A stretch of DNA of 64,000 nt from the NCBI GenBank assembly GCA_964419545.1, contig CAYQQU010000001.1, positions 186,001 through 250,000 of the forward strand, given 5' to 3'. A program made the translations under genes and the position numbers. The stretch is from CAYQQU01 sp964419545 (GTDB lineage: Bacteria > Bacteroidota > Bacteroidia > Chitinophagales > Saprospiraceae). Shown piece after piece: positions 53,474 through 62,627 of this stretch; position 1 is the stretch's first letter; each line of letters starts with the position of its first letter. The notes beneath the pieces are model-generated. The model saw only the letters and a program-made list of their open reading frames with translations. It did no database searches and was not told the DNA's origin.

Positions 53474-54761
53474 TCAAGGCATTTCGCCGCCACTCACGGT
53501 CACCTGGTCGAATACCGCGTGCGTAATCGCATTAACGGAAGTGCTTTCTACCATCAAACCGGCCAGGACGCAGTCGCCGGTATTCAGGGTAGTCTGGAAA
53601 GCCAACTGCCAGCTCATTCCGTTGGAGGATGTATAGCCGGTAAATTGAGAACCATTGCGTTCCAGCTTCAGCCAGGAAGCGCCGAAGCGCGGGATCTGCT
53701 GTGGCACCAGGGCAGCTCCGGGGGTCATTCGTACGCGGCGGTAAACCATATTGCCGAGTTTCGTGACGAGGGATACCTGCCGGTCGCCGGCTTCAAGGCT
53801 TTCGCGGATCATCAGGCCGGCAAACCCGGGTGCGCCGCCCTGCGCTTCGAGCGATTGCAGATGAGCGATCAACACGCCGTCACCGCATAGCTCCCGGAAG
53901 GCGAAACCGGCGCCGTCACTTTGGAGCGCCGGCGCGTACCCGGAAGTGGTAAGGCGCCACTCTTGATCATTCCAATCGTATGCCGCCGAGCTCGTTACCC
54001 CGCCGATGGGTTGTTCCTGCCATGCGCCGGGTAAAGTGCAGGCGCCGCTTCCGTCCGCACAGAATTCGGACCATGAATTGGGGAGGGTGTTGACATTAAA
54101 CAGGTAAACGAAAATAGGCCCGCAGAGGCTCTGAGCGCCAGGCTCGAAACATTGGATTTGCGTATCGCTGAAGTCCACGTATTCTATGCTAGGAAGGTGG
54201 GTGAGGGCCGGCAAACGGGTCAGAGGGTTGCCGGAAAGATCGAGAAACCAAAGCCTGTCAAGATGAGAAAAGTCGGGTACGTGACTGAGCAGGTTTTGAC
54301 CCAAAATCAAACTGCCGAGATAAGGCAAATGATTAAAATCGGGAATTCCGGTCAGCTTATTTGTGTGGGCAGCTAGTGTCCTGAGTCTACCCGTTCCGCT
54401 GAAATCGGGAAGTGTTTCCAACTGGTTTTCGCTCAAACGTAATGACCTGGCCTGCTTCACAATAGATGCCCGTCCAGCTATCCACACAAGGGTCGCTCGC
54501 CGGGTCGCTTACCGGCCAGTCTAGGTTGCCGGTCGATTCCAATTGTTGGTAAAAACTCACGAGTGCGGCGCGTTCTCCCGGAGAGGTAGGAGTGCCGTTA
54601 TCGTGGCGGAATTCGACTTTCAGCAGGCTGTCGAAAGCGTTCTCGGATTGGGGAGCTGGGGTCGTTTCCGGTTGGGGCTGATCGGGCAGTATGGGCTCCT
54701 TCTTCTGGCAAGCCAGGGCCGTGAGCAATACGGCCGCGATCCATACAAATTGCTTTTTCAT
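53474..54761 (-). pseudogene. leucine-rich-repeat lipoprotein, frameshifted
   Basis: Two frames make one protein. The first (ATG 54761) has a lipobox (VWIAAVLLTALACQKKE), a proline-rich spacer and an LRR N-cap (ESTGNLDWPVSDPASDPCVD then SWTGIYCEAGQV), then drifts into unrelated sequence and stops at 54387. The second frame, up to 54487, continues with LRRs of about 21 residues (SLRLSENQLETLPDFSG; LAAHTNKLTGIPDF; LDLSGNPLTRLPAL). A beta-jelly-roll-like C-terminus follows (DWNDQEWRLTTSGYAP ... FGASWLKLERNGSQFTGYTS). The join lies near 54430-54440 (coding CAG GTC A TTA CGT), needing an insertion or 2-base deletion, with no homopolymer at the site. Both a real mutation and a base-call error are possible. 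Role unknown, surface-exposed if intact. Confidence 0.75.
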
Positions 54762-54929
54762 GATTATCGGTTTTGGAAAAAAAGCGATTAATGAAGGCCG
54801 TGAGGAGCAGCTTTTCGGTTCGGCAAAGGCAGTGTTCGGAAAGGCGAGGCGGTTCGATTTGGTGGGAATGATAAGCTTAAAACTGGAAAAATGCAATGAC
54901 GAACATCATCTGTCGCTCCGGATTCGGTA

Positions 54930-55364
54930 TCAGGTCATCGACGCGATCAGTTGCTGCACCTGCCCGGCCAGATTGGGCAGGACTTCCTGCGAAACCTGCT
55001 CCCCGACGTCCGGGAAAGCCCAGTAGGTGACGCGATCGGCCCATTCCGGAAAATACTGCTGCATCATGGGCTGGTGCTCGGTGGCGTGCATGAGAATGGT
55101 CTGGGAAGCCTTCCGGAAATCGCCGGCCTCGAGTTGTACGGGAAAAACGGCCGGCTCGGGCAAGGGGATGCCGAGCTCCTCCAGGTAGCGGACCGTAAAG
55201 ATCGAAAGGGGGCCTTTGCCGGCATTGTGGTTTTTGAAAACTTCGAGTCCCCGCGAGAAGGCGCGGGCCCCCAGCCCCTGCTTGCGGGCAAGGTGATTGA
55301 AATAGATCTCGGCAAAGCGGCTGCGGTAAAAGTTGCCGGTGCATACGAAAAGCAGATGTTCCAT
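54930..55364 (-). CDS. low-molecular-weight phosphotyrosine phosphatase-like protein
   Basis: 144 residues. The N-terminal loop HLLFVCTGNFYRSRFAEIYFN contains C-x5-R-S (Cys8, Arg14, Ser15), the LMW-PTP P-loop, with Tyr replacing the more usual Cys/Ser residue before Arg. The general acid is expected in a DP motif near the C-terminus, and here FPDVGEQVS offers Asp but without the usual order. It may be a tyrosine phosphatase or an ArsC-like relative. The remaining sequence is compatible with the 140-150-residue fold. It stands alone between the LRR lipoprotein and the M16 pair, all on the minus strand. Confidence 0.78.
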   Translation of the reverse strand: MEHLLFVCTGNFYRSRFAEIYFNHLARKQGLGARAFSRGLEVFKNHNAGKGPLSIFTVRYLEELGIPLPEPAVFPVQLEAGDFRKASQTILMHATEHQPMMQQYFPEWADRVTYWAFPDVGEQVSQEVLPNLAGQVQQLIASMT

Positions 55365-55428
55365 AGGTTGTTGAACGAGCAGGCGTTAAAGAAGAATGAT
55401 TAACCTTAATACTGCCGCTTCTTATTTT

Positions 55429-56877
55429 TTAATTATTCCGTTCTATTTCCGGAACAGGGCCCAGCACGTCCTCTATACTCATATACTTTATCTCCCCCAG
55501 GTTGAGCGCCTCCACTCCTTCGGCGATGGCGGAGCGGTCGCCGACGATCACCAGGATCATATTCCCGGGGTCGATGTAGATGCGGGCCGCACGCTCGATA
55601 TCGGTTTCCATTACGGCCAGCAATTTGCTGACGTGTCGGTTGAGGTAGTCCATGGGCAGTGAGTAGAAGATGACGTCCGAGACGTTGCCGGCGATCGATT
55701 CGATGCGTTCCAGCTCACTGGGAAAGCCGAAAGCCTGGTAATTGCGCGCCTTTTCGGCTTCTTCGGCCGTCACTTCGTCGATGGCCGCCAGCTCCTTGCG
55801 AAATTCGGCGATCGCCGGGGCGGTCACGTCCGTTTGCACGCTGGAGGCGGCGATGAAGTAGCCCTTGCCGCGGGGCTGGTAAAAGCTCGATCCGGCGCCG
55901 TAGGAATAGCCGTGCTCTTCGCGGATATTCTGGTTGAGGCGCGAGGTGAAGCTGGCGCCAAGGATGGTGTTCATCAGGGTAATCGGATATTCGTCTTCAT
56001 TGGTGCGGCTTACGCCGGGATGGCCGAAATAAAGCACCGATTGGGCGGCGCCGGGCTTGTCGATGAGATAGGTCCGGAAACCTTTGATGCTTGGCGGTTC
56101 GGGCGTAGACAGCATCTTGCGTTTGCCGCCCGTCCAGGAGCGGAAGTATTTTCTGAGCTGTCGCTCGGCCTCGCCTTCGGTGATGTCGCCTACGACGACC
56201 AGAAAGGCGTTGGCGGGGGTAATGAATTCCCGATGGAAATCCTTGAGTTCATCGGTGGTCAGGCTGTTCAGGCTTTTTTCGGCGCCGTCGGCGGGACGTC
56301 CGTAAGGGTGATTTTCTCCGAATACCAGCTGTCGGAAAGCCGCACGAGCGATGGCCTGCGGCTCGTCGTGGGCCTGGGCCAAGTCCACCAGGTACTCGGT
56401 GCGCTTGCGTTCGAGTTCATCGGCTTCGAAGCGCGGGCGCAGGACGATGTCGGCGAAAAGCGGCATGGCCTCGTCGAGGCGGCTGACCGGTGAGAACAAG
56501 CGAACGCCGAGTTGTTCGCGCCCGGCAAAACTATTGAGGGATATACCCAGAAAATCAATTTCTTCGGCCAGTTCGAGGGCGTTGCGTGCACCGGCGCCTT
56601 CGTCCATGAGCTCCGCCGTCATCGCCGCCAGCCCTTCTTTTCCGGGCGGATCGAAAATACTGCCGGCGTTGAAGACGAGGTTGAACTGGACAATGGGCAG
56701 GTCGTGCTTTTCCACAAGGAAAACGGGCAGGCCGTTATCGAGCACGAATGACTGTATTTCGGGTAACTCCAGCGCGCCGGGTTTTCCGACTTCGGGATAG
56801 GCGCTGCGGTCAGCTTGCTGGGCAGTAAGCAGGCCTGCGGCAGCGATCGTGAAAAACAGGATCAGGATCTTTTTCAT
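55429..56877 (-). CDS. M16-family peptidase-like subunit without zinc motif
   Basis: 482 residues with a signal peptide (MKKILILFFTIAAAGLLTAQ) and the two-domain fold of M16 proteins (LDNGLPVFLVEKHDLPIVQFNLVFNAGSIFDPPGKEGLAAMTAELMDEG). Where the catalytic partner has HxxEH, this one reads AAMTAELM, so no zinc can be bound. The C-terminal half keeps the substrate-shaping RxxxY-like region (SRLNQNIREEHGYSYGAGSSFY). This is the known arrangement of M16B/C heterodimers, where an inactive chain completes the chamber. It starts 2 bases after the stop of the catalytic gene, supporting a one-to-one complex in the periplasm. Confidence 0.9.
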   Translation of the reverse strand: MKKILILFFTIAAAGLLTAQQADRSAYPEVGKPGALELPEIQSFVLDNGLPVFLVEKHDLPIVQFNLVFNAGSIFDPPGKEGLAAMTAELMDEGAGARNALELAEEIDFLGISLNSFAGREQLGVRLFSPVSRLDEAMPLFADIVLRPRFEADELERKRTEYLVDLAQAHDEPQAIARAAFRQLVFGENHPYGRPADGAEKSLNSLTTDELKDFHREFITPANAFLVVVGDITEGEAERQLRKYFRSWTGGKRKMLSTPEPPSIKGFRTYLIDKPGAAQSVLYFGHPGVSRTNEDEYPITLMNTILGASFTSRLNQNIREEHGYSYGAGSSFYQPRGKGYFIAASSVQTDVTAPAIAEFRKELAAIDEVTAEEAEKARNYQAFGFPSELERIESIAGNVSDVIFYSLPMDYLNRHVSKLLAVMETDIERAARIYIDPGNMILVIVGDRSAIAEGVEALNLGEIKYMSIEDVLGPVPEIERNN

Positions 56878-56879
56878 GA

Positions 56880-58235
56880 TTAGCGGGTGGTTTGCGATAC
56901 GGCTAAATTGGGTTCACCTTTCGGAACGATGCTCAGCACAAAGCGCTGTTGCGGATTCAGATAGCGCTTGGCGATCGCCGAAATATCGGGGGGCGAGAGG
57001 GCGCGGTAGCGGCTGATGTCTTCATTCGCCCAGTCCGGATTACCGGCGTAATAATAGTAGCTATTGAGGGCGTCGGCCCGCTGACCCAGGGTCTGAAAGC
57101 GTCGCAGGTAGCTGGTTTCATATTGATTGACCCCGCGCTGCAGCTCCCGTTCGGTGGGCGGAGCATTGCGCAGGTTTTCGACCTCGGCGTCGATCACTGC
57201 CCGCAGCTCATCGAGGGTATGACCCGGGCGTGCGGTGGCGAAGATAACGAAAAAGGACCCCAGGGCCTGGCTGTTCTGGAAAGCGTATACGTCTTGAGCG
57301 ATGCCCAGCTCATAAACCAGCTTCTGGTAAAGCCGCGAGTTCTTACCGTCGGTGAGCAGCCCGGCGATGATGTCCATGGCTGCATCTCCGGGAGCGAAGC
57401 GCGCCGGGCTGTGGTAAGTCAGGTACAGGCGCGGCAGTTGTACATTGTCCTCGAGCGTGGCGTAGCGGGTTTGGTTGAGCTGAGGCGTCGGAGCATTCGG
57501 CCGCTGTACCGGGTCGCCTGCCGGGATCTCCGAAAACCAGTATTTGACCCGTTCCAGGGCCTCGGCCGGATCGATGTCACCGGCGATAACGAGGGAAGCG
57601 TTATTTGGCGAATAATAGAAATTGAAAAACTCCCGAACGTCTTCGTAAGAAGCCGCCGTCAGATCGTCCATATATCCGATCACGGGCCAGTGGTAGGGGT
57701 GGTTTTCGGGGTAAATATTTTCAACGATGGTCTGCCAGGCCAGTCCATAGGGTTGGTTTTCGTAGCGTTGACGCCGTTCATTCTTGACCACGTCGCGCTG
57801 GCCGTCCACTTTTTCCGGCGACATAGCGTCGAGGAGATAGCCCATGCGGTCCGATTCCAGGAACAGGGCGACATCGAGAGCGCTAGAAGGCAATACCTCG
57901 TAGTAATTGGTGCGGTCGGTGGTCGTAGAGCCGTTATTGGAGCCGCCCACGGCTTCGAGGAGGTTGTCGAAGTCGCCTTCGGCTACGTTGCCGGAACCTT
58001 CGAACATGATGTGCTCAAAAAGGTGGGCGAAGCCGGTGCGGCCCGGCTTTTCGTAACTCGATCCGACGTGGTACCAAACGTTCACGGCCACCATGGGCAC
58101 GGTATGGTCTTCGTGGAGGATGACGGTCAGGCCATTGTCGAGGGTGTGCAGCTGGTAAGGGAGCGATAGTTCGGTCTGTCCGGCAAGGCCCAGGGTGCTG
58201 AACAGGATTAGGGCAAAAGTTTTCAGGAGGTTCAT
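56880..58235 (-). CDS. M16-family zinc metallopeptidase (catalytic)
   Basis: 451 residues from ATG 58235, chosen because MNLLKTFALILFSTLGLAGQ is a signal peptide; the frame extends upstream through a terminator and is not plausible there. The inverted zinc motif HxxEH is intact in GRTGFAHLFEHIMFEGS, and the distal Glu is expected in the stretch VDGQRDVVKNERRQRYENQPYG. NHPYHWPVIGYMDDL and YSPNNASLVIAGDIDP are family-typical. It should degrade peptides in the periplasm together with the inactive homologue encoded directly downstream. Confidence 0.94.
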   Translation of the reverse strand: MNLLKTFALILFSTLGLAGQTELSLPYQLHTLDNGLTVILHEDHTVPMVAVNVWYHVGSSYEKPGRTGFAHLFEHIMFEGSGNVAEGDFDNLLEAVGGSNNGSTTTDRTNYYEVLPSSALDVALFLESDRMGYLLDAMSPEKVDGQRDVVKNERRQRYENQPYGLAWQTIVENIYPENHPYHWPVIGYMDDLTAASYEDVREFFNFYYSPNNASLVIAGDIDPAEALERVKYWFSEIPAGDPVQRPNAPTPQLNQTRYATLEDNVQLPRLYLTYHSPARFAPGDAAMDIIAGLLTDGKNSRLYQKLVYELGIAQDVYAFQNSQALGSFFVIFATARPGHTLDELRAVIDAEVENLRNAPPTERELQRGVNQYETSYLRRFQTLGQRADALNSYYYYAGNPDWANEDISRYRALSPPDISAIAKRYLNPQQRFVLSIVPKGEPNLAVSQTTR

Positions 58236-58328
58236 ATCCCTGTTTTTGCTGCTAAATATCGATTTTTTCAGAGAGTTGAGGGGGCAAATCCTGCTTTCGT
58301 TTGGAAAAAAGTAGACCAAAACAAGAAA

Positions 58329-58351
58329 AACACGGACCAACAGTCCGTGTT
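58329..58351 (-). terminator. terminator after doxX-like gene
   Basis: AACACGGAC (58329-58337) and GTCCGTGTT (58343-58351) form a perfect 9-bp stem with loop CAACA. On the minus strand TTTTTCTTGTTTTGG follows. It separates the DoxX-family gene from the M16 pair. Confidence 0.85.
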
Positions 58352-58389
58352 CAGACTTTTTCAAAAGCTCCCGGAATGAGGTCAATCCA

Positions 58390-58794
58390 TTAGGTATTGG
58401 CTTTTTTCAGAAAAAAGCGACCGACCACGGGCAGCTCTTTCCTTTTGATCAAGGTAACGGCAGCGGTGCTGAGGAAGACGACTACGGCCAGCCCGAAGAG
58501 CGTGCCGCCGTCGTTATTGAAGTTGACGCCGAGGATCGTCAGGTGGGAAAGCAGGGCCCCGCTGATGACGCCCATTCCCACTAAACCGCCCAAAGCAGTG
58601 GTTCGGGGCACGAGCAATAGTATGGCGGTGATGAGTTCCACAACGCCCAACCCGATCCGGCCGAAAGGCTCAAGACCGAGCGTGCTGAAAAGCAATACGC
58701 TGTCGGGATGAGCGGTGAATTTGAAAAAAAGCGTTTGCAAAAAGATAACCGCGGCCAGGATGGCGGCAATGCGTGCGATGGTGTTGGCTTTCAT
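58390..58794 (-). CDS. DoxX-family small membrane protein
   Basis: 134 residues with four hydrophobic segments: IAAILAAVIFLQTLFFKF, IGLGVVELITAILLLV, LGGLVGMGVISGALLSHLTIL and LFGLAVVVFLSTAAVTLI. The first-helix FxKF pattern, the glycine-rich third helix and the HLTILG turn fit the DoxX/DoxD-like family. Members have been tied to quinone-linked redox steps and oxidative stress, but most are uncharacterised. Ends in a basic cytoplasmic tail. It has a single-gene layout with a strong terminator after it. Between 58795 and 58964 nothing else is seen. Confidence 0.85.
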   Translation of the reverse strand: MKANTIARIAAILAAVIFLQTLFFKFTAHPDSVLLFSTLGLEPFGRIGLGVVELITAILLLVPRTTALGGLVGMGVISGALLSHLTILGVNFNNDGGTLFGLAVVVFLSTAAVTLIKRKELPVVGRFFLKKANT

Positions 58795-58964
58795 GATTTC
58801 TTAATTTTTCTTGTACAAAATTGCGCCAAACTCCGCAGCTGAATTGTTCCCTTCGTAACACTTCAGCATAACCGCTGTCATTGCAGTGACAAATGGTCGG
58901 GAACAACCGGATTCCCGAACGCATCAAATCCTTATCACACGTACATTGCCAATTCTCATCGTTC

Positions 58965-60077
58965 TTATCCCACCACTACGTCCGCCGGTTTGCTGAACTC
59001 GAACGCAGCGCCCAGGCCCGGGGCGTCGGGCACGGTGATCCTGCCGTTTTGCGCCAAAGTAATACCGCCCTTTACGGGATCTTCCGCGAGCATAAGCGGG
59101 CTGTCCATATCGAAATAGCGCACCACCGGCCGGGCCAGACAGAAGTGGGCGAGGGCGGTGATGGCCAGCCGCGATTCCGAGAAGCAACCGACCTGGCAGG
59201 GCAGCCCGGCGGCTTCCGCGATGGCGGCGATGGCCAGGGCGTGGTGCAGCCCCCCGGCTTTGGTGAGCTTGATGTTGAAGGCGTCGGCGGCGTCGGCCTG
59301 CAGCAGTCTTATGGCGTCGTGCGGATCGAAAAGCGATTCGTCGGCCATGATCGGGACCGGGCTGTTGCGACGCAGCGCGGCGGCGCCGGCCACATCCCAG
59401 TAGGGCAGGGGTTGTTCACAGTATTCGACTTCGAGCTCCGGCATGGCGGCCAGGACGCGGCGCGCCGTCAGCGGGTCCCATCCCTGATTGGCGTCGGTGC
59501 GCAGCGGGATGCCCGGGCCCAGCGCCCGGCGAATGGCGCGGAGCCTGGCGATGTCCCGGTCGGCGGTTTCTCCGAGTTTTATTTTCAGCGTTTCGAAGCC
59601 CGCTTCCCGGAAGCGCAGGGCCGCTTCCGCCATTGCCTCCGGCGTCCCGATGCCGATGGTCATGTCGGTGATCAGTTGGCGGTCGTTTAGTCCGCCGAGA
59701 AAAGCATATAGCGGCAGGCCCGCCCGGCGCGCCGCCAGGTCGTGGAGGGCCATATCGATGGCGCTCTTCACCGCGCGTTGCCCTCGCACCACTCGTTCCA
59801 GGCGTCGCACGGCGGTGGCGACGGCGGGATGGGGAAGATCGAGGAGCGCTTCCCCCAGTTGCCGGGCCACTGCCAGCCCGGTGGCCTGAGTTTCGCCGGT
59901 GAGCGTCTGGTAGGGGCTGCACTCACCCCAGCCGGAGAGGCCGTCGTCGGTGGTGATCCGAACGGCGATGTTACCAGCTGTAGTGATCGTTTCCGTAGCG
60001 ATCGCAAAGGGCGTATGGAGGGGAATGTCGAGGGCGAAAAATTCGAGTCGGCGGATCCGCCGGACGGATGGTCCCAT
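58965..60077 (-). CDS. enolase-superfamily epimerase (dipeptide epimerase/muconate-lactonising type)
   Basis: 370 residues from MGPSVRRIRRLEFF; an ATG 10 codons upstream (60107) is also open. Catalytic features of the MLE subgroup are the KxK pair in FETLKIKLGE, the metal ligands Asp in LRTDANQGW, Glu in EVEYCEQPLP and Asp in PIMADESLF, and the second base Lys in FNIKLTKAGG. The C-terminal capping part has YFDMDSPLMLAEDPVKGG, as in L-Ala-D/L-Glu epimerases that process murein peptides, which I favour. The substrate is not proven by sequence. It is divergent from gldA. Confidence 0.9.
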   Translation of the reverse strand: MGPSVRRIRRLEFFALDIPLHTPFAIATETITTAGNIAVRITTDDGLSGWGECSPYQTLTGETQATGLAVARQLGEALLDLPHPAVATAVRRLERVVRGQRAVKSAIDMALHDLAARRAGLPLYAFLGGLNDRQLITDMTIGIGTPEAMAEAALRFREAGFETLKIKLGETADRDIARLRAIRRALGPGIPLRTDANQGWDPLTARRVLAAMPELEVEYCEQPLPYWDVAGAAALRRNSPVPIMADESLFDPHDAIRLLQADAADAFNIKLTKAGGLHHALAIAAIAEAAGLPCQVGCFSESRLAITALAHFCLARPVVRYFDMDSPLMLAEDPVKGGITLAQNGRITVPDAPGLGAAFEFSKPADVVVG

Positions 60078-60213
60078 CTTTTTCTGCGGAAGATAGGGAA
60101 TTAACAAAACTTTAAAGCCCGCACCGCCTTCGAGTGAACGGCCCGGACGGATGCGTCGGCATACCGCTTGGATTCGCCGACCGGCGGCCGGCGAGGCCCG
60201 AAGGCCTTAATCG

Positions 60214-60244
60214 TTGGGTGTGGGATTGAAATTTAGTAGCTTTG
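60214..60244 (+). promoter_or_regulatory. candidate gldA operon promoter
   Basis: TTG (60214-60216), 20-base spacer, then TAGCTTTG (60237-60244), an exact TAnnTTTG box. Transcription would start about 20 bases before the gldA ATG at 60273. Confidence 0.7.
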
Positions 60245-60272
60245 CAGGCGTTTCTTTATCGTAAACTTTTTT

Positions 60273-61178
60273 ATGTCGGTAATCGTAAAAGAAATAACCA
60301 AGACATACGGCGAGCAGCGAGCGGTCGACCGGGTGAGTTTCGAAGCCAAAGCAGGGGAAGTGCTGGGCTTCCTGGGCCCCAACGGCGCGGGTAAAACCAC
60401 CACCATGAAAATTATCACCGGTTTCATCCCCGCCACGGAGGGAGCGGTGACGGTCTGCGGCTATGAGGTCGAGGCCGATTCTATGGAGACGCGCCGCCGC
60501 ATCGGGTACCTGCCGGAACACAACCCCTTGTACGGCGACCTGTACGTACGGGAATACCTGCAGTTTGTCGCCCGTCTGCATCGCCTCGGCAACGCAAGGG
60601 CGCGCATCGACGAGATGATCCAGGTTACCGGCCTGGAGCGCGAGCAGCACAAGCCGGTGCGGGCCCTGTCGAAAGGCTACCGGCAAAGAGTGGGACTGGC
60701 GCAGGCGATGCTGCACGATCCGGAGGTGCTGATCCTCGATGAGCCGACTTCGGGGCTCGACCCCAATCAGCTGGCCGAGATCCGGCAGTTGATCCGGCAA
60801 CTCGGCGACCGGAAGACCGTCGTTTTCTCCACCCATATCATGCAGGAGGTGCAGGCGGTATGCGACCGGGTGCTGATCATCAACAAGGGGCGCATCGTCG
60901 CCGACGACCCCATCGAAAAGCTGCAAAACCGCATCTCGGGAGAAACGATCGTCACCGTAGCGTTCGACCGCCCGGCCTCGCAGGAGCGGCTCGCCGACCT
61001 GCCGCACGTCCGGCAGGTCGAAAACCTGGGGCGCCACCGCTGGAAGATCGTCGCCGCTGCGGATACCGACATCCGCCCCGATCTGTTCCGCTTCGCAGTG
61101 GATCAGCAATTGGTTTTGCTGGAAATGCACAAAGAAGAATTCAGCGTAGAGGACGTTTTCCAGCAACTGACGCGTTGA
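60273..61178 (+). CDS. gldA: gliding-motility ABC transporter ATP-binding protein GldA
   Basis: 301-residue ABC ATPase: Walker A GPNGAGKTTTMK, Q-loop RRRIGYLPEHNPLYGDLYV, signature LSKGYRQRVGLAQ, Walker B VLILDEPTSGLD and the H-loop VVFSTHIMQE. The C-terminal 80 residues form the extra domain typical of GldA/NatA-type subunits. With GldF (permease) and GldG (auxiliary protein) it forms an ABC transporter that is linked to gliding in Flavobacterium, and in many Bacteroidota is retained with the T9SS machinery. The identity is supported by gldF and gldG following on the same strand. One unknown exported protein gene intervenes. Confidence 0.93.
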   Translation: MSVIVKEITKTYGEQRAVDRVSFEAKAGEVLGFLGPNGAGKTTTMKIITGFIPATEGAVTVCGYEVEADSMETRRRIGYLPEHNPLYGDLYVREYLQFVARLHRLGNARARIDEMIQVTGLEREQHKPVRALSKGYRQRVGLAQAMLHDPEVLILDEPTSGLDPNQLAEIRQLIRQLGDRKTVVFSTHIMQEVQAVCDRVLIINKGRIVADDPIEKLQNRISGETIVTVAFDRPASQERLADLPHVRQVENLGRHRWKIVAAADTDIRPDLFRFAVDQQLVLLEMHKEEFSVEDVFQQLTR

Positions 61179-61198
61179 CGATTTTAATCAGGAGCTCG

Positions 61199-61879
61199 AT
61201 GAATACACTGCGCACCTACTTTTTGATCGCTATTTTCGGGACGCTCGGCTCGGCAGCCTCCGGACAGGAAGATTCGGTGCTCATCACCAAAAACTTCAAA
61301 TTCCGGGACGGCGTATACCTCACGCTGGCGCAATGGCAGGCGAATCGCCCGGCCTATTCCTGGGAAGAGGTCGATGCGCTCCTGGCAACTAATCCCCAAA
61401 CTTTCCTCACCCAGGTCGAAAAGATCCGGGTGCGGGCGAGCGGTGAGAGGATCAACCCGGACAGCCTGTGGGGGATCTGCCTGGCCGGTATCCCCTACGT
61501 GCGCATTCCGAAAGAGGAAGCCAATAAAGAGGTGCCGACCTTCGCCGGATTGCGGGTGCGCGGAAAGATTTGCTATTTTTCTTATCCCTCCGAAGTGAAA
61601 CGACAGGTTAAGGTGACGGCCTACAACCCGCTGACCAAGCGGCCTTTCCGTTCGGGCTACGTCGACCGCAGCGAAACGGTCGATCAGGAGCAGATGCTTG
61701 ACTTCACTACGGGGGAGGTCGCTCCTTTTGAGGTCGGCGCCTTTCTGGAGTGGATTACCGACGATGCGCAACTGGTGGAAACGGTATTGGCGCTGCCGGA
61801 TGAGGAGCAAAAGGAGAAACTTTTCAAGTGCCTGCTCATTTACGTCGATCGCCACCCGGTTTATGTCATCAGCGATTAA
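61199..61879 (+). CDS. exported protein of unknown function inserted between gldA and gldF
   Basis: 226 residues from ATG 61199, preceded by AGGAG eight bases upstream, a rare clear ribosome binding site in this window. A signal peptide (MNTLRTYFLIAIFGTLGSAASG) is followed by a soluble mixed alpha/beta protein: FKFRDGVYLTLAQWQANRPAY, IPYVRIPKEEANKEVPTFAGLRVRG and VEKIRVRASGERINPDSLW. No cysteine pattern or enzymatic motif is evident, and I do not recognise a family. The tight spacing (20 bases after gldA, 10 before gldF) implies co-transcription, so a periplasmic partner of the Gld transporter is a reasonable but unproven idea. Confidence 0.82.
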   Translation: MNTLRTYFLIAIFGTLGSAASGQEDSVLITKNFKFRDGVYLTLAQWQANRPAYSWEEVDALLATNPQTFLTQVEKIRVRASGERINPDSLWGICLAGIPYVRIPKEEANKEVPTFAGLRVRGKICYFSYPSEVKRQVKVTAYNPLTKRPFRSGYVDRSETVDQEQMLDFTTGEVAPFEVGAFLEWITDDAQLVETVLALPDEEQKEKLFKCLLIYVDRHPVYVISD

Positions 61880-61889
61880 ATAACCATCG

Positions 61890-62624
61890 ATGTACAGCAT
61901 ATTCCTAAAAGAGGTCAACACGTTTTTCAGCTCCCTGATCGGGTACCTGGTCATCGGAGGTTTCCTGGTGATCATGGGGCTGATCATGTTCGTTTTTCCC
62001 GATACCAGCCTGCTCAATTACAACTACGCCAGCCTCGGGCAGCTGTTTGAGATCGCTCCGCTGATCTTCGCTTTTCTGATCCCCGCGATCACCATGCGTT
62101 CCTTTTCCGAGGAGCAGCAATCGGGCACCATCGAGCTGCTGACCACCCGGCCGCTGAGCGACCTGGAGATCGTGCTGGGAAAGTATTTCGCGGCGCTCCT
62201 GCTGGTGGCCTTTGCGCTGCTGCCTACTTTGCTCTATTACTACACGGTATATCAGCTGGGGTCGCCGCCGGGCAACATCGACGCCGGCGCGGTGGCGGGC
62301 TCTTATCTGGGACTGCTGTTGCTCGCCGGCGCTTTCGTGGCGATCGGCGTTTTTGCCTCTTCGCTGACCGACAACCAGATCGTAGCTTTTATTCTGGCTA
62401 CCACCCTTTGTTTTTTATTCCACTGGGGCTTTTATTTCTTCAGCCGGCTGCCCACTTTTGTGGGGCGCATCGACGACCTGGTGCAGATGATCGGCATCGA
62501 CTACCACTACGAATCGATCAGTCGCGGCGTGATCGATACGCGCGACGTGGTCTATTTCTTTTCGTTGATCTGCTTTTTTATTGCCGCGACGCTCGTGTCG
62601 CTGGGGCGCAGGAAATGGGATTAG
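61890..62624 (+). CDS. gldF: gliding-motility ABC transporter permease GldF
   Basis: 244 residues with six hydrophobic spans: LIGYLVIGGFLVIMGLIMFVF, IAPLIFAFLIPAITM, YFAALLLVAFALLPTLLYYY, AVAGSYLGLLLLAGAFVAIGVFA, IVAFILATTLCFLFHWGFYFF and VVYFFSLICFFIAATLVSL. The ABC-2 type signature RSFSEEQQSGTIELLTTRPLSDLEIVLGKY is typical of GldF and related export permeases. It pairs with GldA as the membrane component. The gldG ATG follows after 3 bases, consistent with one transcription unit. Confidence 0.92.
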   Translation: MYSIFLKEVNTFFSSLIGYLVIGGFLVIMGLIMFVFPDTSLLNYNYASLGQLFEIAPLIFAFLIPAITMRSFSEEQQSGTIELLTTRPLSDLEIVLGKYFAALLLVAFALLPTLLYYYTVYQLGSPPGNIDAGAVAGSYLGLLLLAGAFVAIGVFASSLTDNQIVAFILATTLCFLFHWGFYFFSRLPTFVGRIDDLVQMIGIDYHYESISRGVIDTRDVVYFFSLICFFIAATLVSLGRRKWD

Positions 62625-62627
62625 AAA

